DNA of 64,000 nt, from NCBI GenBank assembly GCA_004352715.1, contig SCFE01000003.1:3836926-3900925 (forward strand). The letters are read 5' to 3'. Below the pieces are notes generated by a model. It searched no databases. It was not told the origin of the DNA and saw nothing but the letters and a program-made list of their open reading frames with translations. This document shows positions 11,320 through 22,200 of this stretch, piece after piece (position 1 is the stretch's first letter; each line of letters opens with the position of its first letter). Source of the stretch: Hofstenia miamia (taxonomy: Eukaryota; Xenacoelomorpha; Acoela). The position numbers and the translations under genes were made by a program.

Positions 11320-12226
11320 AAGTTGGAACAGTTGGTTACCTGTCCCTGAGTATTTCCAAAAAGATTTGGTGTGAAAGATTCATGAAAAGGGCCACTTAGG
11401 CATTATTCAAATGGAGCATACATTTAATGTGAGGCATATGACTATCAGCATCAGAGCCACTGTACAGGATGTCATTGATAAATGTACTACTTGTTTATTA
11501 CAGGGATCTGGACATTTACTGGAATAGTGAGCCAAGCTGCAGAGTGCACCAACAAAGTTATGCACATGGACATTGAGAAGCTCTCCTGTGATCATGAAGG
11601 GTACCAGTACCTTCTTGCACTTATTGATCATTTTACCAAGTATGCCTGCCTCATCCCCCTCAACAGTACCACCTCTCAGGTTATTGGAGAAAAAGTAGTT
11701 AAGAAATGGATCCTTAAGCTTGGGCCCATAGAGCACCTGATTTCTGATTGTGGTCCCCAGTTTGATAACCATCTTATGGAGATCCTAATGAAAGAACTTG
11801 AAATACTCCATGAGTTCACTACTGCATATCACCTGCAGTTGAACAGAGTTGTGGAAAGGCTAAACTGTACAGTCCTCAAACTAATGCAAGTTGCTCTTGC
11901 CTGAGCAGCAGGCTGAAACTGGAAATGTGTCATCAAAGAGGTGGAATACTTTTATAATACTGCAGTCCATTCCACAACCAAGGTTAGTCCTTTTAAGGCA
12001 ATGTTTGGTTGTGAAGTCTCTTATACACATCTTGTTATGTTTCCTGATTACAATGTACCTACTTTGGAAAATTTTGTGAACTGTATGTTGCATGAGTTCC
12101 AAGAAGTGCACCTAACTATCTGTAGAAATACTAATCAATCTGTCATCTGCCAATGACTGAACTTTAATAATAAATTGTATGGTGAGCCTCATAAGCTTGG
12201 TGACATAGTCTTTGCCTATTCTTAAT
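11320..12226 (+). pseudogene. Gypsy integrase, catalytic triad preserved but frame broken
   Basis: The zinc-binding region reads IHEKGHLG from about 11378, then CTTC at 11483-11494 (HHCC). The core at 11482-11904 has MDIEKL (Asp at 11569-11571), ISDCGPQFDN (Asp at 11746-11748) and RVVERLN (Glu at 11854-11856). The second Asp and the Glu are 36 codons apart, exactly the DX35E spacing. A shift then leads to 11941-12156 (YNTAVHSTTKVSPFKAMFG), a TGA, and the C-terminal block KLYGEPHKLGDIVFAYS ending at the TAA near 12226. The triad residues survive, but the zinc finger, core and C-terminal part are in different frames. Confidence 0.88.
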
Positions 12227-13064
12227 TGGCTTCCTTTGAAATTAAAACTGTATAATATCTCTAAAATAACCTTTTGTAAGCCATCAAAATATATTACCAA
12301 TTGATGAATCAGATTATCTTGGAAATCAACTGAACTATTTGAACATAACATAAAATGCATTTAAAATTATGTAAGAAATCAATTTTTTTATTATATCAAA
12401 TTCCAATATCAATTGATAAGCTTTCTCGCTCTAAAAACTCAGAATATTTTAAAATATGAAAAAACTTTATTGAAGTTAAAGTACTCAAATTACTAAAAAA
12501 CTTAAAGTAGCTCAAATTTGATTTGCAAACCTATTTAAAGGCTGATTTATGATTCTAGGAAATCTAGAAGTAATATTCAGAACTTTTCCAAAACATTAGG
12601 TTTTTGAAAGTTGGTTTGGTTACTTGTATTTTGCTATTTATTTCATCAAAGCATAAATTTAGTTCAAGTTCCCATTGAACATTTGTGTTTGATGCAAATG
12701 CAAAGTTCTGCAATTTGACATTACGATTAGGTGTTGATTTAGAAAAAATGAAATTTGAATTTTTCTTCAATTATATTTAAGATTAAATAAATTCTGGTGT
12801 ATTTGTTTATGAGCTTGTTTCTAAAAACTAAAGATTGTTGTTTTGTGCTTAATATTACTATTTTAAATTTTGTATTAGCAAATCGATTTTAACTGTAAAA
12901 TGCTTGCAATGTGCAATTTCTTATGGTTTCCCTATATGGGTTTCAGTGTCTGCTGTTGAATTTTAGTTTTTGATTCAAAGTGGAAACTTCGCTACAGAAA
13001 GCCAATTCAGCTCTGAAATTTTTTCTAGGAATGTCCTTTCATTTGTAAATTTCATATAAAATGA
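12227..13064. other. Gene-free AT-rich interval
   Basis: No recognisable coding or repeat structure was seen. No copy of an LTR was recognised after the integrase end. Confidence 0.5.
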
Positions 13065-13534
13065 ATGGGGCACTTTCACCCAAAATTAAAAACTGCTGAA
13101 ATGCTATTATATAGATGAATAATCAATATAAAATTCCGTATAGTAGGCGTCCAGGGTTTCAATATTATATATCTTTGTGATATTCAGTATTAAACTCAAA
13201 TTTTTACTTTGATGTCAGATTACCTAAATGAACTTTCCCACGAAATTGTGGGCAACACATGGTTTTTTTATAAAAGTTTTTTATCATATGTTCACATTTA
13301 GTGAGTTTTTAAGGTCATCCAAATTCGGTGGGTTTTATCTATAGCATGTTGCTTAAATACGAATGGGAAATTTTCAATTAGGTCTTCTGGCGTAACAAAA
13401 TGTTAAATTAAATGCTGAATATTTTGAAAATATTTAATTTTTAAACCCTGGTCGCCTACTATAGGGACTTTTCTATTGATTATTCAGAAATATATTAGCA
13501 TTCTGACAGTTTTTAATTTTGGGTGAGTCCCCAT
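13065..13534. mobile_element. Foldback MITE with about 100-bp terminal inverted repeats
   Basis: The left arm (13065 to about 13160) begins ATGGGGCACTTTCACCC, then AAAATTAAAAACTG, TGAATAATCAATA and TAGTAGGCGTCCAGGGTTT. The right arm (about 13438-13534) has the same words inverted: AAACCCTGGTCGCCTACTATAG, TATTGATTATTCA, CAGTTTTTAATTTTGGGTGAG and CCCCAT. The ~470-bp element has no coding sequence. I could not identify a clear target duplication or superfamily. Confidence 0.75.
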
Positions 13535-13562
13535 TGTATAAATATTATATATATAAATATTG

Positions 13563-13718
13563 AATATATATATATATATATATATATANNNNNNNNNNNN
13601 NNNNNNNNNNNNNNNNNNNNNNNNNNNNNNNNNNNNNNNNNNNNNNNNNNNNNNNNNNNNNNNNNNNNNNNNNNNNNNNNNNNNNNNNNNNNNNNNNNNN
13701 NNNNNNNNNNNNNNNNNN

Positions 13719-13753
<35 letters not shown>
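13563..13753. repeat. (TA)n tracts around a 130-N gap
   Basis: TA repeats at about 13566-13588 and 13724-13753 flank Ns at 13589-13718. The gap is most likely caused by the microsatellite. Confidence 0.9.
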
Positions 13754-13759
<6 letters not shown>

Positions 13760-14776
13760 CATATGGGTTTTAAAAATGCATGTGAAGCGATAGCTTTGAA
13801 TCTTTTTTTTTATTTGATAGATTTAAATTCAACGAAAGTGTAAAATATATAATTTCCCATTCCTTTATTTAAATGTTGTTTAGATTTGATTTCCATTCAC
13901 AAACCTGAAAGTGGGTTCTTAAAAAATGCTGCTGGGTTGTGTGCTGTATATAGCTCTGCTTAGAAATTAAATTTCCCATATCAATGCTATTTAACTCTGA
14001 TATGTATGATTGATTTTAGTTTAGGCAATTCTGTGGGATAACTATGGCTACTAATGAACTTTACTGTGCGTTAGCAGTCGTATACAATATTTTAGTAGGT
14101 TCGAGATCTTGATATGCTTTCTTTGATATTTTGTAACAATGTATCTCATTTTGAAGATAATTTTTAATTAGTTAAATGTTGTCAAACTTTCATAAGTCCA
14201 ATTGCATGTTTCTAAATTTTTTTGGTCGGATAGTTTCAAATAGATGCTATCATGTTAACGTTGCTTCCTTTCACAAATTTTGTCTTTCCGATTAAATTTT
14301 GACTAAGTCTTTGTGGTTTGCATCATGCGGCTTCTATTTCATGTTTATTCATGTTAGAAAGCAATTTTAATAGTATTCATACATTTCTTGATGAGAATGA
14401 ATTCCTTGTTCTCATTGATCGTTTTAAGAGTGGAGAACCAGGAAAATTCTCTCGCGATCTTACAATCTTAAACATTTCAAAGAAACGGTTTTCCTTTCAA
14501 ATAAACTGAATAAAGAAGAGATGGATGTTGAACGTGCATTTTTAAAGAAGCCATATGAATAATATCTAGTGGCACACCGAAATCATCTGTGAAAATTTGA
14601 AACCTGAAATTATTTGTCGATGGCAATGAAGTAGATACATCTACTTGACTAGATGAAAGAATTCAGTTAATGTTGCTCAATGTCATATAATTGAAGAAAC
14701 ACAATGCTTCCTATTACTTCTCGGCTGATATAACCTGGTCAATCTTTGAAAGTGTGCTTTATTAATGAATCGTGGC

Positions 14777-16240
14777 TTACCAGTGAAATTGACGGCAGTT
14801 TCGTTGCTATTGAAAATTTCAACCTGTTTCTCATGAACGAATAGCAGTAAAAATGGGGGTGGAGGCGTCTGTGCTTTTATTCATCAATTCATAGAATGCA
14901 TTCAACTGTATCCCAAGGTTTTGTATGTTCTGAGGCGTTGTGGCTGGAACAGATTATTCACCCAATATCTTGTATGCTCTATTGCCCTCTGAACTCATCA
15001 GTTCCACTCATATAGTTGACTCAGTTGAAAGATTTGTGTGCACCAGTCGCTTCGATAATTTTATCCTCTGTGGCGATTTCAATGAATTCAACCTGGAGAA
15101 TCTAATTGCCGACTGTGAATTTTGCTCGTACTCAATGGAAATTCGCTGGATTTGCACGCACCATTGTTGCCACTGACCATATAGGTGTCATACGGAGTAT
15201 TTCCGGCTCTCGGAACAAGAACAACGTTTGTCGTTTCTGTGATCAGTGAGAGAAGTATTAAAAACTCTTTGTTGAGAACCTTGCTAAAATTAATTTTACT
15301 TCGAATTTCTGGTAGCCGAATGTTGAAGCAGTACAACAGTTTGGGGATTTATTGCTCGCAGACAAATTGTTCTCCGTGAGAAAAATTCTGTGTATATTAC
15401 ACCGGTAGTGAAAATCCTTCTCAAGAAAAAGAACAAGCTCATTCGAAACCTGATCAAGGAGAATGGCAGAGATAATGGAAAGATTGGAAGCAGAGTGTAG
15501 TGGCAAAATGTTAAAAATAATATGTCTGGACAGGCCAATACTAAATGTGCCATTTCAGCGGAACAGATGGACCTGTATTTCAATTCATTCTTATGTGAGC
15601 GAAAAGGCATTAATATTACCATATGATCTTCCTATCTCGAATTTACTTTCTTTCACTGTTCATGAGGTATATCAATATCTTGTAAAAAGACAGCGAACGA
15701 AAACATGGGTTTACCTTACTGGATTGCTAAACAATCATCACCGTTTTTAACTGAACCTCTGCTCTATCTTCAATTTATCTGTTGAGCTTAACAAATTCGC
15801 ACGCCAGTTTAAAATTATTCCGATACCGACGGTTACTAATCCCATCTAACCGAAGCATCAAAGTACTGTTTCCATTACTGTGGTTTTTTCCAGAGGTTTT
15901 TAGCGCATGTTGTATGACAAATTTGTGTGCAAAGCCTATCAGTCATCCCTCAGCAATGTTAAATTCGGATTCAGCAAACGTAGCTCGACTAGTTGTGCAC
16001 TCATCAAAATCCTCCATGACATTCTATTATGTCGCCATACGAGTAATTATTTCAAGCTCATTGCTCTCGATATAACAAAGGCGTTTGATACTGTTAGCCC
16101 ACAAGGTTGATTCCAATTATGCTTTCATTGATGACGTGACATCTTGCGTTTTTCCATCAAATTGTGGAGTATCCCAAGGTGCTGTAACTGACCCCATTAT
16201 GTTTAATCTGTCAATTGCCGATACCTTTCGGATACATACA
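14777..16240 (+). mobile_element. Decayed LINE (endonuclease and RT fragments)
   Basis: In shifting plus-strand frames the AP-endonuclease motifs appear in order: GGGGVCAFIH (about 14854), ILCGDFNEFNLENL (about 15061-15103) and ATDHIGVI (about 15172-15195). RT blocks follow: NVKFGFSKRSSTSCALIKI (about 15957), IALDITKAFDTV (about 16060, with the first catalytic Asp) and NCGVSQGAVTDPIMFNL (about 16160-16212). This is the usual EN-RT order of a Jockey/CR1/RTE-like element. Many stops and frameshifts make it a dead relic. The YxDD block and everything beyond were not found, so it is also truncated or further decayed at the 3' side. Confidence 0.8.
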
Positions 16241-19173
16241 GTTGATGGTCAAGCCAGTCCTTGAAGATACAAAGTGTAACAGGAGGGTGAAGAACAAGTG
16301 TTGCGGCATCTGCTTCCGAAACGCCGATCATATTGTGAAAGGCTGAGAATAAGAATGCCACCCATTCCAAAGACGAAATAGGAGAAGGATCTCACCTGTT
16401 CCCAAACCGACTGCTGAGAACCATGAAGCACTAAGAGGAGAAGTATCTTGAATGGATGTTTTATCTGTTCTTGAAGGTTTTCTTTCTTCACTTAATCTAC
16501 AACTATTGGACTCTCGGCGGAAAAAAGGTTTACCTCTGGTCTAAAATGAAATAACATATGAGGTATTATATACTAACAAAAATACAATTAAACAATTTTG
16601 TCAGTAATATCTAGTGGTGCAAACTTCGCTTTGCAAAACGCATTGTACTATTTTGGGAATTAATTCATACATGTTAGATATAACTCCGTCAGGAATTTTA
16701 AAATTATTTTAAATTATTATGAAAATTTTATATGATGGCGAAACCTGAAGAATTATGTACAATGGATCTTGTTGCAGTAAATCCTCATCTTCAAAAGGTG
16801 GAACATTTTCTTCAAGATCCTAATAAATGAAGGTTCATCCATTTTCCCTTTTTCCTTATACACGCTGCAAAATTTTCAACCAAACTACGGTTTTTAAAAC
16901 AAAAATTCTTGATGCTGAGAAATGAAGTCAGTGGCACCAATAACTGGCTAGAATTTTTGAAAAATTTGTAAATATTTGACATTTTTTGATCGCGTTATCT
17001 ATTATCGCAGGTCATCGTTGTCAGTTTTGATTTAATTTTCAAATTTATCCCATGATTCGATTGCTCATCAATGAAAAATTTAATATGTGTAATTCCAAAA
17101 TTTCAGGTGTTCACTAAGTCAAATATGCCATAGTAGCTCACTTTTATAAACTTAAGTATTTCTATTCGCTTAGTAATTTTGATATTTACATAAGGTATTA
17201 TGGATTCGTAATGATTTAAAATTCATAGTCTCCTTTTGTTCCTAGTTCCCAATTTGGTAGCGAAAAAATGACTGGCTGGTGTGATATTCAATTTAGTGAG
17301 TATGGCTATTGAAATCTGCTTAGAGCCGAGAAAATTGTATTGTTTAATATTGTTTCTTTCTTACTTTAGATTGCTTTAAACTACTTTACCTTGAATAATG
17401 GCCTTTTGCTGTATAATGAATAATGTTGACAGATTTTGAGAATATTTGAATTGGTTTTCAAGTTGTGTACGAGATATAAATAAGTTAGTTGGTAGGGCCC
17501 AAACTAGGCCCACTAACTTTCGCACGTACTAACTTTTGCGAAAATTTGCGAAATATTAGAATTTGCAAAATGTTGCAAAAAATTAGATTTATAGGCAATG
17601 TGTATATGATTGTACTATCTGTTTACAATGTGAAGGGACTGGTTATGCATCCGATACGCCTATTTGAGTATTGCATTGATTACATCTTTTACTCCAAGGG
17701 TATCATGTTGATGGTGGCATATTTTTCTGTACATTATGAATGGGAAGGATTTAGAAGTCTTTTAGTTTTCACGTACATCGGGCAGAGAAATAATATTTAG
17801 CACGAATTTTAACCTCAACGGGATGGTCATATCCAAGGATTTTCAAAATTCTTTATTAGCCTGGAGAAAATTGTTTAAAACTATGAATCGTTAATTCTTC
17901 ACGGGGTGTCCGTGCTGCCTAGAAATCTGGAACTGCCTGGAATTTCAGAGTTGCTTCCTTAAATTGCCTGGTGCTGCCTGACAATTCTATCCTTTAAGGC
18001 GAGTGTACACAATGCGGCAACAGCTTTAAGTGAAAAAGCCTACGTAGATGACACACGATTAGATATTTTTATTAATTTGCCTTGCTTCTTTCATTTGGAC
18101 ATATTTATTTATTAATTACATTCTCTATTGCTATTATTTGCGTAGTAATGGGAAAAAAGTTATGGATTTCCAAGCGAGTCACTGTCGAAATTATAATAAA
18201 TTACTTACAATTGTTTTCTATTGTTAATTGTATAATTTATGCACAATTTCTTTAAATTTGTTTTTAGTTATTGTTTATTATGGCTCACAAATAGGTTTTT
18301 TATTTAATTGAGGATACCAAATTCATATTGTTTCTATAATTCAGTTCCTTGACTTAACTTAAACAAAATAGAATTATATATTCCATAAAGTAAGGCAAAT
18401 CCATGAACTTGTTTTGATTTTGAATTGCGTATTCTAACAAACGGTAAGGTTTATCTTGGAGTCTAAGATATCTTTTGCCTTCTATCTATGTCCTTATTGT
18501 GTGTTTCCCTCTTTATTACGTCGAATTTGTTTATCTCAACGTATTACTTCTTGTGGATGCATCCACTTGTCTTAAAACATGTATATATCATTATCAGGTT
18601 CATATAGATTTGCATTGGCAGTGGTTGGGATTGAATTAACAATTTTCCCGTCAGCCTTGCATTTATTTATATACTGAAAAGTTCAGTCTGAACTGTTTGG
18701 AAATCTAAAATCTCTTCTCATTTGATTAGCGAAATGTTTGCAATGGCATTCCCTTGTTTACTCAATGCATTTGGTACAAACCATCGAAGTGTAATCTTCC
18801 GGAATACATATATATCGCAGACATTTAATTCTAATTAATAATTTTTGTAGCACATTGAAATTTGTCAAATCAGTTATAACTTTAAAACTAAAACGCCGGC
18901 TTGCGTTAAATATGACTATTTTATAAATTTATATTGCTTAAATATGTGTTATATAAATTTTACTAGACTTTGGTGTTTTCATTCATAAAACATTTTTAAT
19001 AGAATAGATGTGAATGTTAATGTAGCAAAAGCGAAACAATAATTTGGAGTAAATCTGTTGTTAATTTTTGATTTTATTATAATATTTGTGAAGAGATTGA
19101 AATATTTGGGGCATAGTTCGCTCCTAATTTTCTTTCAAGTGTGCATTTATATTTATCATATATTTACCATTTA
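16241..19173. other. Intergenic interval upstream of NUP188
   Basis: No protein-like reading frame was recognised; the 103-codon frame at 17489-17800 is unlike anything I know. At 17903-17990 a short stretch repeats CTGCCTGGAA-like words (GTGCTGCCTAGAAATCTGG, AACTGCCTGGAATTTC, TTGCCTGGTGCTGCCTG). It resembles the subterminal arrays of some hAT elements. The NUP188 promoter presumably lies here, but I cannot place it. Confidence 0.45.
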
Positions 19174-19192
19174 TAATTTAATTTGTCATTCG

Positions 19193-19206
19193 TTTCATTA
19201 CTAGAA
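19193..19206 (+). promoter_or_regulatory. 3' splice-acceptor sequence 2 nt before the NUP188 ATG
   Basis: GTTTCATTACTAG ends at 19204 and is followed by AA and the ATG at 19207. The preceding DNA is AT-rich and intron-like. An in-frame TAA at 19174-19176 means the open frame cannot extend far upstream without splicing. This could be the acceptor of a 5'-UTR intron or a trans-splicing acceptor; the sequence alone cannot decide. Confidence 0.45.
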
Positions 19207-22200
19207 ATGCCTCAAACTAAGCAATATGAAAGTAATCGTTACATTTATCAACAATTACTCACCAGAAAAGATTTTTTTTCATCAGAAAACCAATTAACTG
19301 GATTTTCGAAAAAATGCAGTTTGCTATTAAGCTTCTACAAACCCTTCAATAATGAAGACATTTCAACATTTAAGCAGTTAGAAATGAAACCGTCTGTTAA
19401 AAAGTTTCTTTTGGAAAACTTAGCTCCCATTGTTAATCTAGATCCCTCTTTAGCCTACTCTATGCTTAAGACATTTATTAATCGAGAATATAGGGGTTGC
19501 TACGAAGACTTTCTCAATGTTGTCGAGAATGAAAGACATATTCCGAAGTTTATACACGAGTTTCAATTATTTTATCGTACAGAACGTATATATTTGCTTA
19601 AATGTATACAGTATATAGCTCAGCTATCAAAATTATCTAGTTCCTCTGATGCTTTTAAAAAATATTTCGAATCATTAGATGTTTCACTAAGTGGATCAGC
19701 CCTTCATTGTTACAAGATCGTGAAGGACTTGGTTGATATTAATGGTAGTGTACTAAAATATCATTTGCAAGAGATAAAGGAATTGCTTTTGATCATACTT
19801 ATTGACTATTCAGATTTTTTATTACCATTACCTGAAATTAAAGAGTTTATAAAAATGGTGTTGATGGTAAACCTTGGCGAAACTTTCCGTCAATATATCA
19901 AATTAGATCCTCCCCTACTCTTAATTATTAAAGAAATCGAAGCTACTACTTGCATGATAATTTTAGAGTTATTTGATTTGGCTGGTCTGTTTTTTTGCTT
20001 TAAGCAGAATATAAAAAATCACGTCCTCTGTGATGCAGATTCTATAGAAGATATTTTAACTGAGTCACCCAAGTTGCCATTTATTGGTCCTATTTACTTG
20101 GCGTTATTTATTGTTCGACGAATACTAACTAAAACACTACAAAAGACTGAAGAACTTTTGGCAAATGAAGCTTTAAAACTTAATGTCTTCGATTACTTAA
20201 ATGAAGTGGTAAGTTATGATATTTGTAATGAAGGCACAATAAAGGAAATTTTTTTAACAAATGTTTTCCAACTTCTCCATTGTTTGGGGACACATTTTAA
20301 TTTAGAGCGATTTCCGGATACAATTCAATCACTAATATTTTCTTCTCTCGAATGCAAATCAAATGTTGTTTCGTTTATTAGTGATTATCAAAATAATCAA
20401 CAACCATTATCAACTTCGATGTTCTTATCAAACGAGCTACTACAGTTTCCATATCAAATGAAAACTACTTTCAGAATATTATCTTTATGTGCAATTAATT
20501 CTAAGTTATCATCGGAGGTATTTGCAATTTTGAGTAAACTAACCGTATACGCAGAACCAATTCAAAATAACAGTCCAGGAGATGTTCGCGAACTTTCCAA
20601 TGGTGTTTGGGAATTAATTTATGGCAAAAACCTCCATTCGATATCAATTCCTCGGGGAACAAAAGGTATATTAGTTGAAAATACAGAACTAATCTCTTGG
20701 TATGTGCAATATAATGCTTGGCTTTACTTAAAGCATATGATTCCAAATTTTGAAGTTGGGCAGCTTGAACATCTTCCCAAACTAATAGCGAATCTACTAA
20801 ATAGAAATGTTTGCGATGAAGTTCTTCTCTCTTTAGTGGAGGAATTTTCTCAGTGCATTTATCGGGAAACTACTTCGTTCGAAAATGATAGTTTTTTGAC
20901 CTTTGCTGCCGGCTGCATAGATTGTTTTTCATTTATCTTTCCTAGAATTAGAAACTCTGTGGTAAATGAACTAATTCATTTAAATTTTTTTCCCCAATGT
21001 AAGCCTATTCATTTCGAATCCGATTTTTTCAATGAAGGAATTTTTTATGAAAACATTTGGCCTAAAGAAAAGTTGTTCTGTAATTTTTCAGTGACAAAAT
21101 CCGTTTTACGCTTTGGAAAAATACTTTATTTAGACGACAATAAGGACTCATTTTCAGTTCAAGTTGGGCTTTTGTATTTAATTGTTAAATATTTTCTGCC
21201 CTATTTTGGAAATCGATCAGCTTACATGCATTTATTTGAGCAGTGTATTGATTGCTTACTTTCGGCATTGCGATCGTCTGCTAGTTGCAATGATGTGTAT
21301 TTGTCTTCATTGACAGCCCAGATTATATTGTCATCCAACACTTCGTTAAGTCTTCTTGATGTTGCTGTTAAAAAACCACTTGTTAATGACACCTATGTCA
21401 TGGTATGCAAAACATTAACTGCCATAAATTTGTGCTTTGATTATAAAACGGATGCTGAATCCATAACATTAATTGAAGAACATTTATTGAATTCTATAAA
21501 AGTGTTTTCATCCGAAAATTCGAATGTTTTTCTTTCTCTTGTTGATTCGTTATTTGATCAGTATCATAATGACCTTTGTATTGCATGCTGCAATACTCTT
21601 ACGCGTTTCTCATCAATACCTGGAATATCATTATTTTCTTTGTTGGGCGATTCTAGGAAATGTATTCGCGATGTTGCTATACGTCGACTAGAACGAAATT
21701 CGGAAACCACGGCAATAAAAATAGCAATTTTAAATTGGATTCGCTGTTGCATTGAACATCAACCTGCTATTTTTGAGTATTTTATTAACATCAAAAATAC
21801 CTCGGAAGGACCGGTAATTAGTGAGAGCTCTTGCTACAAAATTGTTTTTGAAAACCTAAGAAATCGTGAGGCTTGTGAACCCAAACTTTTTAACGCGTGT
21901 TTATATTTCTTGTATACTCTGTGGAAGGTGCGCCAAGATTTCGTCATTTTAACTATTACAACAGTGCCAGAGTTTTGGGAAGTCGTGTTAGGTCCAATTC
22001 TGGTGCTTAATAGCGATAAAAAGTTAGAGGAGAATTTTAATCTTGTTCGATCAGCTACCTTTATATTTAAGTTTTTGACAATTGAACTTTTCATAAGCAC
22101 AAAAGTTTCTCCAAAATTAAATGAGTGCTTAAAGACCTTTGTTAATAAAATACCATCTTGGATTTCCATTTTGAACACTATTGTTCCCCTCAGCAACTCT

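Larger units (their letters stand above)
7322..12226 (+). mobile_element. Decayed Ty3/Gypsy LTR retrotransposon, gag-pol body
   Basis: Domain order is capsid, CCHC knuckle, aspartic protease, reverse transcriptase, RNase H, then integrase. RNase H before integrase is the Ty3/Gypsy order. All frames are broken by stops and frameshifts, so the copy is dead. The body is less AT-rich than the surrounding DNA. No envelope gene follows the integrase and no LTR pair was recognised by eye. Confidence 0.9.

Noticed and set aside
13523-13843. Ile-Tyr repeat proteins next to gaps
   Set aside because: Translation of (TA)n microsatellites, not coding.
17489-17800. 103-codon frame upstream of NUP188
   Set aside because: AT-biased, unrecognised, and no supporting context; likely chance.
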